Assembly (NCBI GenBank): GCA_014526335.1
Contig: JACTAT010000058.1
Location: forward strand, 1,231,665 to 1,295,664
DNA length: 64,000 bases
Origin: Chrysaora quinquecirrha
Lineage: Eukaryota > Cnidaria > Scyphozoa > Semaeostomeae > Pelagiidae
Direction: 5' to 3'
Within the stretch, counting starts at the first letter, position 1; the number at the start of each line of letters is the position of its first letter. The position numbers were made by a program, and so were the translations under genes. Shown here in pieces: positions 45,954-60,500 of the stretch. Below the pieces are notes generated by a model. It did not search any database and had not been told where the DNA came from. It saw only the letters and a program-made list of their open reading frames with translations.

Positions 45954-48900
45954 CTAATCTTCGTCTGAATCAACATGTTTAGTCCTCCTCCTTCTTTTCC
46001 GTGATGGTGATCTAGGACTGGATGCGACCTCATTATCTGAGTCTTCCTCATCATTATCAGCGTCATCATCGTTATCGTCTTCATCGTCGTCTTCGTCCTC
46101 ATCCTTAGAGAAATCACAGCAGTCATAAGTACATCAGCGAAAAGGATTGCATTAAAAGGAGCTTAGTTTGCAGGAGTGGTGTGCAATAACACCTGATACC
46201 AGTAACATACGTGGTTATTAGACCCATGTACAAGCCACCCAAATTTCAAACAAAATCATCCTTTCCGTTAAATGCCCCCCCCCAAGTTCCTTCTGGTGCA
46301 ATTTCTTCCCGTCTTTAGCCTAGCCAATCGATTAAACTGCCTTCAAAATTTCGAATGGATGTTCTTTTCATCGCAGCTCCCTTGAATACGCCTTCAGAGC
46401 AGGGCCGACGAGAGATAGCGTGGGTCTCCGGGAAAAGAAATTGGACCGAGGAGCCCCTAGGATTTTTGAATGGGAATAATCGACGTGAATTTCAATTTTG
46501 CAGGACACTTCAGAGTCCGGGCTCCGGAACTTTCGCCACTCGGACCACCACTCTCGACGGAATTGTCTCAAGGTATACAGGCATATAGTAAGCCTAATAC
46601 CCCAGGTTTTGACAATTTTCTAATAAGTTTTCATGTCTCGAAAGCTTTGATGATTCCTGGCGCAATTCCCTTCTCATTAAAGCGTAACAGCATGTATAGC
46701 ACCAAATTACATGCCCGAAAAAGGGGGCCGAATTAATATAATCCAAGAGCCTACTTAGATTTGGTTTTTTACGGTAACACACACATACGGCAAAGTTCAA
46801 ATTCGATACCTCTTCTGACGATGATTCATCTGAGGATTCACTAGCTGGTTTTCTTCGCCTCGTTGTCCGCCTGACTCGTTCTGAAGCGCGTTTTCTAGAC
46901 GATCGTTCTCCAGGCACCAAACAGTCTTCAAATAATTTTTGGAACCTACCAAATGGCAAGATGTAAAATTTAGTAGTACCAAATGGGTATCAAGCAAACT
47001 AGCATTTTGTCTCAGCGCAAAGTTTCATTGTTTTGGCGGTTGTTCTACTGATTTTCTAAATGTTCAAAGCCTAATTGTACAAGGGCACTGAAAACTGACT
47101 GGGGTTGAGACTATTCACCTCGACTGGTGAAGGTGAAGGTGAAATGGTGTATTTAGCGCCAGTCACTAGGATCTCAGTAGCAAGTTAACTAATCGAGACC
47201 TCGCCCCTGGCTGTAACGCTACCGTAGCTGGGGCTCCAACACCGACCTGGTCTCTCTGAGCTTCTGACACCACGAGTCAGCTGGATTGGGCCACGACGTC
47301 ACAGCACCTTCCAACTGATCTAAAGACGTGTCCGAAGTCTTTATAAAATCTTTAACTTTGATGCATAAAAATCAACCACACTAGAGCTTAGATAGTGAAA
47401 CTTTTCGCCTGGACCTAATTTTTATGTTAACCATAAATTTTGTATCGAAAACTCGGCATCTGATGATAGGAATATAAAAGCTATATCGCTGGGATTTTAA
47501 AATACGAAGACGATGGAAGACGACCAGTACTGACCTTGATTTTGTTTTGGAATCTATCGGACCAGCTTTCACTTGCTCAATAGCGCTTTTCAGAGACTCA
47601 AACTTGAAAACTACACAAAATGGTAAAAGTCACAACACTGATATTACAAGCAAAAGATATAAAGCTAAAAGCAAACAGCTAAACAGCAGATTTTTGTTGG
47701 TTCAACATGCGAGTCTAGGCCCTATTTAGGTCCTAAAATTTCCAGTGTTTGGCAAAAAAAATTGATCGCTTGGCCTGAGTCTTTGGAGGTAAAACCTGTG
47801 CACATTGGGAAAGGAAAGATTTGCTAACAGAAAACAGGATTCGAGGTCAGAGTTGCTTGAGATGTTTTCCACCTTTCTTGAATAAAAATACAAAACCTTC
47901 AGCACGCGGTGTTCAACGACAAAAATCGAAAATAGGAACCAGGTAAGTAAGCAGGAGGCGAGGCCATGAACCCACAGGCTTCCACTTTTCATATGAATAC
48001 GTCACCATAGTAAGCCCGGTTAAGTACCCTTTGGCCTTCACTACTGAACAATTAGCTATATGTGCTGTTGGTCATTTTATCCTATCCTATGCAATTCTGG
48101 ACAAGTTCTCCGCCAAAAAGTGAATCACAGGGCATAAGGGCAGCCTCTATTTCGCTTCAGATGTTTTAAAAGCAGAATGTAAACTAGAAAAATATGCTAT
48201 GCGCGGAACTGAACGACTTTACAATCACATGATCAAACGCTAAAAGTTCTCGGGAACGGAGCCAAATGGTGCACCCAAAAAATACGATCCCGTTCCCGAA
48301 AAGGGACGGATCCATGCGTACCTGTGTTAACGAAAAGCCTATCGTGACCTTTTTGGGACCCCATCTCGTGTAAACGGCGTCTAAGGCCATAAATGATGGG
48401 GCAGTGAATGCAAACTTACGTCCTTTATCTTTGGCAGTGTGACAGGCCTTTCTGTAAAGATCTAAATGTGATAGAATGTCTTCCACAGTTGGCTGGAACC
48501 TGCTTGATCCTCTGTAACAGAAAATATATCCATACTCATGAGTGCATAAGAAATAGCGTTAAGTTTTGTAGAAGCAGAGCTTGGGATGGAATAATTGATG
48601 GTTGGTTGAAGGTTTTGAATGATGGCCTATTATTTCTAATGTTTTAAGAACAATAGTGGTACCGAAAATGGTCACCTTGGACCATTACTTATGTTATCTG
48701 ACTCTGTTCAGAGATTACAATAGGGTCTGCCTGGGTGACAGGTCTGTCCTAACAAAACTGTAGAACAGTTTGTGCAAGCTTTTGAGCAACACATTTTTTA
48801 CAAAATATCGAAACATTTCTTAGATTTGTCCAACAGCAAACACGTTTTTGACTATGATCATCAAAAAAATTTTGCCTGTAAAAAAGAAACATGCTTCTTG

Positions 48901-51363
48901 TTACGAAGAAAAATTTGCTGAACATAAATTTTCTTGTGTGGGCAAATAATGTTTTCCAGTTTTGCTTGGCCAGTACAAAGTATATAGTTTGTACAAGAAA
49001 TTAAAATCAAATATGGCCTACCTTCCTTGTCTTCTCTTTCCACTTTGATTTGTTACCTTAGCTAGAGTCTGCGCAATGATATGAGCAAGTTCTCTTCCTT
49101 CTGACTGGAACCAATATTTAAACAAGCAAGTGCTCAACTGAAAAATTCCTGGTTTGTTTCCACATTTCATACACAGCAGTGGCCTAATTATGTCTGCAGT
49201 TGGACTGAAAGAAGAGAATTATTTTTTAGAATAATCAGCTATCGTTTAGAATAATGTGAAATAATGGACGAGGACGAGATTCGAACCTGTAACCTCTTGC
49301 TTTGAACGCAGTCCTGAGCCGACTACATTATAATCTGGTAATAACGTACACACTCAAAACGTACTAAAGATATTTTCCTATGAGGCTCCAAAAGCTCTTG
49401 AGGTATTTTATAAGGTAGGGTGGAAACAGCAAAGATGATTAGTAACAATGACAAAGCTTCGCATTTGGAACTTAATTCCTGAAACTTATAAATCAAACAA
49501 GCTAAGCTCAGAAAGAAAATTGAAGATTGCGCTTGCTCATCGAAGTTGTACATTGAATCAAAGACTTCGGTAAGTCTCTAAGAGATTCTGCTAAGGGAAT
49601 TCTCTCTCACTACTTTGTTCTTTCAGAAAATACTGGACCTTAGGAGAAGATTATTGAGAAATAGACTAGGTGCAAATCTAATGAGCAAACAAAATCACGA
49701 AAACACTACAAACCTCGCCAAAAACGCTAGGAAAGTCATTGCTGGGGAAATTGATGCTTTCCATGGTCCTAACATTGAGTTGGGGGGAGTGAGATCTAGT
49801 AATCCAAATATACTATAATGAGACCGGATTTTAAGGTAAAACCTACTTATGACACAGTGTCGCCGATATTTTTGGCGAGCTTTGTTGTTCAAGGGAAGGT
49901 TGGAGGTGTTCAAAGAATCCGGTTTGATGATATGGACAATGAGAACAGCACTTGGATTTAAGGCAGCATCAGAGAAGGCAATACCGCAGCTGGGATGGAA
50001 GAAAGATGTCTTTCGTGGGTGCACCAAGAGACTGAAACAGACTACGGTTAATGATAATGATGATCAAAGTTTGACTAAAGATCTTGGAAACCTTGAAACT
50101 GTTATTCTCGACCTTTCTAATAAAGCATAAATATACTGAGAACATAACAGTGTACAACCGTGCTGTGAGCAACAGAAATAGAGACCCTAGACGCGACATG
50201 TGCATATTTCACCAATTAAATTTACATAGCATTTGATCTGCAGATAGATCTTCACACGACAAACACATAGCAGATTAATTTTTTAATTTTTAGTGGGAAG
50301 CAAATCGACTTCAATTTATCAAATTTAATTCTATCTAAATTAGCAAAAGATCCTCTTAACTGGTACAAAAGCTGAGCTTCTTTTTGCTGGGAGGAGGATG
50401 AGTATTAAGTAAATTTTCTTACCACAACTGTGATTGATGTAAAAAGCCTAGACAGTGGGTAAGAAGGGACCATCGAGACTACGACGTGGTTCCTCTCCTT
50501 CGCGACTTCAATATACTATGAAAGTCAAGATAAAGGTAATAGAGTAAGATTCAGATTGATTTAGATCAAGATGAAGATTAAGTTGAAGATGAAGATTAAG
50601 AAGAAGATTAAGACCTATTAAGGGTAACACAAAGTTTACGATTGGGGCAAAGATGAAGATAAAGATTAAAAAGAAAAGGTAAGATCAAGATTAAGATTAA
50701 GTTTAAGATTAATATTATCATATAGCTTAGAAGACAATTACCTTTCTTGACGTAACTGTACAAGCAAAGCTGACAAGGCTTCAGGATGTTCTTCTTGTGT
50801 TAAATGAGGTAGTATCCCAACAATCATTTCAACTGGTGTTTCTTCAACCATCAACATCTGCCAAAGACAGTTCTGCTCAAATGAGTCCCAAGATAAAGAG
50901 GAGACTGCAGAAAAAGAAAATAATTATAACTGTTTTGATAATGTCAAACACTCTTGGATGCTAACACTACAGTCTTTAGAACACCTTGCCTGAGACTTGG
51001 GGTAGTTATTAATTTCAATCTATGTTCCATCAAATGTCAAACAAAAAGTGTCCAAAGGAAAGTGTAATCGGTTTACACTAGAGACTCCTGACATGTAAGG
51101 AGTTGCTATCTGTCACATTTCCCTCTCTCCATGCTCGCAGTGCTAGTTTAGTGGAGGCACTTCCTCCCCTCCGAAAAAGTAAGAAAAGATACAACACATT
51201 TCTCCCGTCTTTATGTTCATCATAATAATCACCATCGTTATCACATCTCTTTCCTTATCACGACCATCATCATCATCATCATTAATATCATCATCATCAT
51301 CATCATCATCATCACCATCATTATCATCATCATCATCATCATCACCATTATCGTAATCATCAT

Positions 51364-51423
<60 letters not shown>

Positions 51424-51466
51424 TATCATCATCATCATTATCATCATCACCACCACCACCATCATC

Positions 51467-51536
<70 letters not shown>

Positions 51537-54500
51537 AATGATAATCATCATCATCAGCACCATCATCATCACCACAATCATCAACACCATCATCATCATC
51601 ATCAGAATCTTCATCATCTTTAGAATCACCATCATCATCACCACAATCATCAACACCATCATCATCATCATCATCAGAATCTTCATCATCTTTAGAATCA
51701 CCATCATCATCAATATCATCATCATCATACAGTATATCATCATCACCATCATCATCATAATTATCATCACCATCATCATGCTAACAACAATAATCATCAT
51801 AATCATCATTACCTAAAAGTGATTCGACTTGGTTTTCACCAATAATTGTTAGTTTGTCCATCGTTATCTGGGTTACTATCTCTCGAACCTACAAAAATGA
51901 ATTCCACATCTTAATCATTGTGCACAATTTCACAGACAGTGTTTTTCATGTTGCGTCTTGTTCAAAACATTATGAGCAGAAGAAAAAATACAGTCATTTC
52001 CTATTGAAATGTATGTCCTCGGATGGCCATATCTCTACCAACGTTTCATATATTTGACTGATATTGCACATGTAAGGATTATTTTTGACGCTCCTTCATA
52101 AAATGAAGAGCAAATTTCAAAATTCTAAAAATAGATTTTTGTGACGTCACGACTTTTGGTACTCATTAGAGCTCGTAATAGAGCTTTTTGCGGTGTATCA
52201 AGACGAAAGAAGATGCTATCTGTCGCATTTCCCTCTTTCCAGAATTCAATCAAATCTTCCCTTGTTAATTTTTACTCAATAGGCAAAACCTCGGGCAAAA
52301 CAGTTTAGAAGTGATACTAAATATTGGAGGAGGGGGCTTGAAATTTCTTTATAACAGTAGAAACGCTTCGATTTTAACATTTTTGTAGTTGACAGCCATC
52401 ATGAGATTAAATGTTTACGTAGGTCAAACCGAACTCAGATTTTTTCAATCATATTTCTCATATGAAAAAAACTCACGCCTCATTTAGAATAATTTGAATA
52501 ATAAAGTTTTTGATGTTGATCGCAGTAGTTTTTCCGGTTTTTCCACACATATCATTACGCATATCGTTAACAAGAGATATCAGCCGTTAACAATTACAAT
52601 CTAAATCTATCGTTTCTCGTAATATTCTACCGTGTTTTTTGATCCTAAACCAGGCTGATGCTTTCCACGCATGTTATTATAGGTAGCATTAGGCAGGGAG
52701 CTAGGGAGATCAAAATCATCTAACATCAGCGATATTTAGACTTCGCAGACTTGAGAACCAAGACGCAAAACCCATTAGAAATAAAACGACAACTTATGCA
52801 TATGCGGGATGCTCCAATCAACTGCGTACGTAAGTGTGGCTGACAGCTATCGCTCAGGACCGCGCCTGTGAAAAGCAAGATGTCCTACACTTCGGAACGA
52901 AGCTGCTTTTGCATTTGATAGGGAAGTTGGGGATACCTTTCATCTCTGTCAAGTTTACCATTTTAAAATTGAAAGTTAAACATGATCATACTTACCTCGA
53001 TTGGACTGACCGCAGAGCAAAGTAATTTTATCATCTCCGGGTTACCAACAGCAGCATCGCTGAATGCTTGGAAAACTGACGTGATGAGATAGAGGAACAG
53101 CTTTGGATCGTATTGGTGACAGGTCTGGTAACAGAAAAGAAAATTTATCACCTGTTTTCACTGATAAAACTGGCTGCAATTCTTCGCCACACTAGCTGGT
53201 CAATAATAGCAGCGGGGAGGGGTGATATTGCATTGAGTCAACAACCAAAAATGGTGCTCCGAGAATGGCAAGCATTGTAGGTTAAACACTAGGGCACTGT
53301 CTTCATCAATGAGGTAGGCATACACTTCATAAAGTTCATATATTTATCACAATGTCGAACACTAGGAAAGAGTTTTCACAAGGGGCATACCACAGTAGAT
53401 GAGATTCGAATCTGAACTGCATGACCAGAGAGCTAACGATGTTTCAAATGAGCTATAGAGCTCAATGAAGTCGCCGAGTAACTCTCTGAGTCATGCAGCC
53501 CAAGGCTCTCTTCCACTTGACTTTCTTTTTGTGTTTCGGCTATGTCGAGCCTTCTTCAGCATCATAAATGTTTGTATATATTTGTCATGAAGACATCTTC
53601 ATTTAGTGCCGTAGATTTGAGGTAATCAGGTTTGTGATTAGGATGAATCTTGAACTGTCTTTCTGAGACAAGGACTTTCTGAGATTTTCATGTCAAAATG
53701 ATGCTTTCTTAGTCCTATCTAAACTCAATCGGGGTAAGTACTTAAAAAATTGTGCATCTAATATTTTCCTGCATCAAGAAAGTACTTTGCAGTATCAAAC
53801 GTACCCTCATATCAGAAGCCAAAACTGTCCTCAGAGTTTTGTCTTTTTGATAGCTGATGTAGTCTTCGTAGTTAAAGAATTCATCGTCATTTGTACTGAA
53901 AAAGTAAGAAAGTCATTGACTGGTATCATTGACTTGAAAGTCATTGACTTCACAATTGCGAGCTATGGCAGATACACATTTGGATATACTTAAAAGCTTT
54001 TTCGTTTGACACTACTCAGAGTATAAACGTCAGAAACAGACCGAAACTATAGACAAAGGCAAAGCAAGATCTTAGCTTTACTTGCAAGCTGTCCAAATCA
54101 AAACCAAATGGCCGGTTAACAAGACAGACAGAAAGAGTTCATTTTCTCACTTGGACTCTTCAGTAAATTTCATTGGTCTTCCTGCTGCATCCGACAAGCT
54201 GATTGGTGTTTAACAAACAATGCCAATGATTGATGTATTTCGATCCGCATCTCACTACAAATTCTGCCTTGGTCAATTGTTTCGATCTGTTGCTGAAACT
54301 TATACTCTGAGGAATGTTAGACGAATAAAGCTTTAACTACCTCCAAATACGTTTCCGCCGTTGTTTGCTATTAAAGAAAAGAAGGAGAATCCTCATTACA
54401 ATTCTTTTTGAGCTTTCTTCAGCATCAAGTATGTCAAAATGTGTATCCATTATTATAGGTAATAAAAGCATCATACTGAATCTTTATTAATATAAGGGGA

Positions 54501-57500
54501 TCTTACCAAGCTTTTAGAAAATATAGAAAATGGTATCCAATCTTCTGATCAAGTTCGTGCAATCCATTCAAGAGAACATATAACTTATCACGATCTATGT
54601 CGTGTTTTGATAGCGAAGTGATCGATCTGAAGTAAGGAAAACCAACAAGCATTAAATATGGATGCGCTTATCGTAGCGTAGAATAGCTCCGGGTGAAATT
54701 TTAAAACCCTCAGTCTTTAAGAAGTATTTTTTCCTTCGTAACGACAGACACCCATGCACTCGATACCTCTCTCTAAATGAACAGTAATACTGGTTATTTT
54801 CTGACTCGTTAAACTCAATCGAGAAAACTTTGTTTAGGTACTTATTAATACACCATTGACTACAACCACGGATAGTAAGTAGGGTCAGCCTAGTGAATAT
54901 GTTGTTTATAATATCAGTGTGCTCAAATGTTCAAATACCGAGCTCAAATGTTCAAGCTTAGTCAAACAAGCTTTAAACTAAACAGACTGACTGCGTAAGA
55001 CGTGCAGTAGCACCATACAAACAATCATTAATCATAAGCAATAAATATAAGTTTATGCTTACCTGAATAAAACGTGTTGAGGTTTTTCTTGGTCGTTTTG
55101 CCTAAGCAAAAAAAAGAGGAACTCATAAGTTAATGGCATTCCTGTTCTTATGACCAACAATGTTTGATTAGACTTACTACACGAGTCCCAGTTGTTGCAG
55201 TTACCATCTTTAGCTGTTGTTGTTGTTGTCAGAAAGCTGCTCAAACTGGGCGAGTGTAGCGAATTGCTGTGGCCATTGGTCTGGATTTTATGAGCAGAAC
55301 ATGAAACTCGTGTAATTAGTCTAATGTTTGATCGCTTGTACAGAAACGTAATCTCAAAACTTATTGAACTAAGAACAATAACGGAAACTGTGCTGCTGTT
55401 GTATAAGGATTTTACTATTACTATAACGAAGTCTAAAAAGTGTTGATATTAGCTACATACAGTAAATGAATTAAACTGAACATACTTGTCTGAATCTTTT
55501 AAAAGACAAGGCATTGCAAGGTCATCAATCAAGCAAGCAGCAAGACAAACACAAATTGGGGATGCCATTTCATCATCGAAATCTTTCTGTGAAATGAATA
55601 AAATGCATCAGATAAAGTTTAACAAAACAGTCAAATTAACGTCACAAGTTATTAAGGTATTGCCCTTGTCATATCACAGGAAGCCCTATATCAAAAGACG
55701 TTACACGATGAAGCATTGAACTGAATTTTGCATAGATGTCAAATTGTGAGCATTGGAATGAGTCCCTTTAACGCTGACTATTTGAGGACTAATTGTATAG
55801 TTCATATAAAGTCTAACTGTTTGATACGAAAGAATCGTTAGTCACATTCTGATTAATTAAAGCACAGGTTTGAAAAGGCCTAAGTGCCTCAAATTTTGAG
55901 ATTATTGCTTCTTCCTTCTTTATCAACTCATCTGTAATTTTCGGCAAAGAGAGCAACCACCCCGTGGGTCCAAACAACAACCTAGTCTCAAACATGATTC
56001 GGCCATAGGACAACATCTCCTCGAAAATTGTGCAGAATATTACAGCGAGGATTGTTTTAAAATCATTGGCAAAGCAAGATCTTTGTTTCGGGGTTTTGGA
56101 ATCTGTCCACATCACAACCAAAAGTCCGGTTCTGTGTAGACAGAAAGAGATCGTTTTCTCACCTAGACTCTTCAATTAATTCTAATGATCTTGCTCATTG
56201 TATCCCGCTGTATCCGGCTTGCTGATTGGTGTTTAAAACACAATTCCAATTCAGCTTCTCCTTCCGACTGGTGCATTTCGAGCCGCATCTGGGTATAAGT
56301 TCCGCCTTAAATTATTGTTTCGGTCTGTTTCTGACGTTCATACTCTGACGAGTGTCAGACGAGAAAAGCTTTTAAGAATTCCCGCTGTTTATCGCAATTT
56401 AATATTTAAAAGTAATTTACATTACCATAGAGTCTACGGTCGATATAACACTCTCCATTGCTTCACATCGTAAAGAATCATCACTAAAAGAAAAGAAATC
56501 TTTAGTCGGCGGAAAAGCATAAAAATCATCCTACAAACATGCTATAACAAGCATAACTACCCGTCCCCGTTTCGTAGCGCATCTAGCGCAATAAGTTAAT
56601 ACAAGTTCACTCGAATGTTTCCAGTGGTGATTTCCGAAAAAATCAACAAGGGGGCTCTAGGAACAACATCATAAGAGAGGGTGTGACTCTCTGCCACCAC
56701 ACCCTGGTTTCAATCGATGAAAATATGATAGCCAGTGTTTAAGCAACAACACAGTGTAGATAACAATCAGAAAAGTGTCGATAACAATGAAATAGGGGGA
56801 TTCTGCATAAGGGGTGTCCGAATAGGATATATCACGAGCATTATACACAGCAGAGATCGAAACAACTATAAAGGTGCTAGAGAAAAGAGAATTTACTGTT
56901 GATGTAAACTCTATGTCAACATCACTGCAAATAAAGCATATGTAGAATTTGGTAGATTTTCAAAAGCACTGTCAATGCTAATTTGTTTGGCAAAATAAAA
57001 CATAATTTTTAACAAGGGGGTTTCCCATGAAATCACCACTACATGTCTCATGCCTTGAATCTGCTGGACTTGCCTAAGTCATATTTGATAGAATGAAAGA
57101 GAAAACTTGTGCTGAACAGCCCACAGCTGGATAAGCGGACGGTTTTCGGTCCGGCAGCCGGCACCTTTGATCAAAATATTTGGCCAATAGTAGACAAGAT
57201 ACTGATATTTTTTTCGACTTTTCGCGGTTGGGCCTTATAAGAAACCTTGTGGTTAAGCGAGGTCAACACGTCTTGTGAACAATTGATGAGGAGCTGTTCG
57301 GTACAAGTCGTCTCTTTCATTCTATCACAGATGACTTCGGCAAGTCTATGAATCTGCAAGAATCCCACTGTTACTTCACGCGGCTGGACGGCGGTAAGAA
57401 CGTTTTCTAGTACACAAAAATCAATTTTTCCTCACTTGTCACTCTTCAGCTTCAGAATATTATCTCTGAGCAAATTGTTATCGATATTTTGAAACTCCTC

Positions 57501-60500
57501 CAAATCTGTGACATCTTCACTTCCTAAACCTTCATCAATCTTCCGCTTAAATCTTCATCTTTAACAATTGGTTTGAACGCGGATTTCGACTCTTTTCTTG
57601 ATCGTCTTCTTCATCGGAGAATACCGCTTCGTCTTGGTCCGGTTCCGATACGTCCTCCGGCGCTATTTCCAGGTCTTCGGACTCTTTGACTTCCGCAGTG
57701 GATGAAGCTGCGACTGCTAGTGGTTCGGCTTTTGGTGAAGTGGATGGGGATGGAGATGTAGGCGAGGTTGGAGATGATGGGACGTCTTCAGATCTTGAAT
57801 CTGAAAAAATGAGCCGATGCAGAACCTTCAGCCTTATAAACTATGACATTTCTAGGTAAAAAATGATAGAAAAACGATTTCCGTGCAATTGATCATACTA
57901 TTCCTACAGATATTCTGGTTTTGAACATGCTGTAAAGAGTTTATGAATAAAATGAAAGGACAGAACAACGAACGTTTTTGACGAGGTTGATAGTTTTGTC
58001 CAGATTTCAAACTCTGAGCACGTAGGATGATCAATTAACTCCAGTTATGACAACTGTACTGTTATTTGCCTTTACTGCTGCTCTAAGACAAATACTTTAT
58101 CAGATAGTTTTAATATGACTTAGAATGTAATCATTTGTGCTTCTCTTGAATGGCCTGCGTAGGACTCCAAAACCTTAGCCAAATGAGGCAACATATTATG
58201 CAAGATCTGTTGTATGGTGTTGCAAGATAGAATTTAGATGTTGATCAATTGATGCAACATCTCTCATGCAATTGTGTCTGCTTCTTAAATTAGAATGGGG
58301 TCTGGTTTTAAGTAACGTAAATTGCTTCCACAGGTCTTTATGGGCAGAAATATTTTATCCAATGTTGCATGACGTGGACAAGCGATGCGACATCATGTTT
58401 CCTGTTGCAAAATTTTAAATTGTTTTTCAGCTCGATACAACTTCAAATAACAAATGCTGTGGGATGCAGTATGGATGGCAACATGATGCAACAATAGGGA
58501 TAGAGATAAAAAATGTTGCATCGAAATGTTGCATCGATTCGCCGAGGGTGAGTGAGATTGTCATTGGAACCGTCCGTATAGAAGGCACGGGGTAAGTAAA
58601 GGTAAAGATCAAACATTCAGCTTACTTGTAGCATTTTTGTCTCGCACTGAAAATTCTGGCAATGTTTCTCTGACTAGTGTTTTAATATTTCTGTCCATGC
58701 GATGGTTATTCAAAAGGGGGGCCAATGAGCTACAAAAGACAAGAAAAATTAACATACGCGAGAAAGCATTCCTCTAAATTAGAAATCAAAGAACAAAAAT
58801 CTAAATTGGACTTGATTTCGCAGCTTTTCTGCCTTCAATAAAATTTGCATTTCTGGCTTGTCATTTCACATATTCTTATTACCGTGATGTGATCGTTTGT
58901 CCTTTTAGTTCCTGTTTCCCTGCTCTCTAATACCTTACGCTTACCTACCATCAACTGTCGCGCCCCTCTAATTTTCGCTCCCTACCTCTTTCGCGCGCTG
59001 AATATTCGCGTACCCTACAGAAACATATATTCAGGCACCTTTTGCCTTCGCGTTCAAAACCCGTTCCTATCTCGCTAACTGAATTTTTTAACTCGAGGCC
59101 TAAAAGACGCTAAAATACTGCGTGTATCTCAATAGATCACAATATTAAACATCATTTTCCACTGCTGAACAGTATATATATAACGAAGTTTCTAGTTCGA
59201 CTTCCTTGGCTAGCCATTTACTGATTGTGTAGCCAATCCACACACTTAAATTCTCGCAGATCTAGTTGCGTGAAAAATAGGCTTTTGAGGCTCCTTGCTC
59301 CAGAATTAAAGGGGAGTGAACGTAAATGCATTTAGAGATCATAGCCACAGTTTAAAGGGTATTAAAGAAACTCAAGAAGACAGACGAACACGTACTGTAT
59401 TATCTTCTGATAACTAACCTGACAACCCTTTTATCTAGGATGCTTTTAAATGCTTTCTTCACACCTTGCTTCACCATAGGTTCGAACTGAGAAGAGTAAC
59501 TGCCCATCATCTGGTAAAATAAAGGTTGATGTGAAGGTTCTTGCATTTATTGCTAGCGAATCTACGCCACGGTCAGCAGAAGGAAGGGCAAACAGAATGT
59601 CGGGAGCTTGCACAGGACTGTCAAACTAAGCCTTAAAAGAAATCGACTTAATCAATTTTATGTTTTAGTATAGAAGAGACTAGCTCGTTGGCTCGCATTA
59701 CACGCGTGGCCGCCATCGCTACGTCCTGCGGAGGGCTTCTCCATGCTTCGCGACTCGCGGGGGTCTGTCTTGATCGGTGCAAGTTTTTCCTGGAAGTTGG
59801 TAGACATCTTGAGAAAGGGAATCCTATCCGTGTGCAACGACCTGTATTGCAGTCTAATCAGGAGAGACAGTGCAACAAATTTTGCTTCAAGCAAGAAATA
59901 AAACAAAATCATACAAGTCCGTTTACCTTGCAAATAAATTCCAGTAGGCCATATGTGATGATAGGATGGGTCTTTATAGAATTATGCATCAGTAACATTG
60001 CAGGCTCTGAAACAGAAAGAAAACGTAATGATAAAACAAAGGCTATACTAGAGCTATAGAAGTGACTGGTGTTGCAAAACCCTTCTTAACGGCAGCTCTG
60101 CTGCAAACAGGCACTATGATTGTCACTTTTTTGCCATTTAAACGTTCTCTGAGAATAGTCTCGGTAAGACAACAATTTAATTGAAATAAAATTCCATTGA
60201 CCCACCAATGATAACTTTCATGATAAGTGTCTTGAAGCTTGGACTATTTTCTGCTTGAAAACGCAAGCAGAAAATAGTCCGAGCAAGGCAACAATTGTGA
60301 CCAATCCAATTAGGATATCAAAGATGATAACATCTCAGGTAGTCAGGACTATTTCCTCAATGCCGAACAAATGCAAGCAGGACATAGTCCAAGGATGAAA
60401 TATCCTGAGACCAGAAGCAAAAATAGCAACAGTGTCTTTTCATACTTCCCCCCCCCCCGAATTCAATGCTGTTAATGATTTTGAATTTCATAATTTGACT

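Noticed and set aside
49262..49326. tRNA gene
   Set aside because: A and B boxes can be read, but I could not form a full acceptor stem and anticodon arm. A SINE remnant is more likely.
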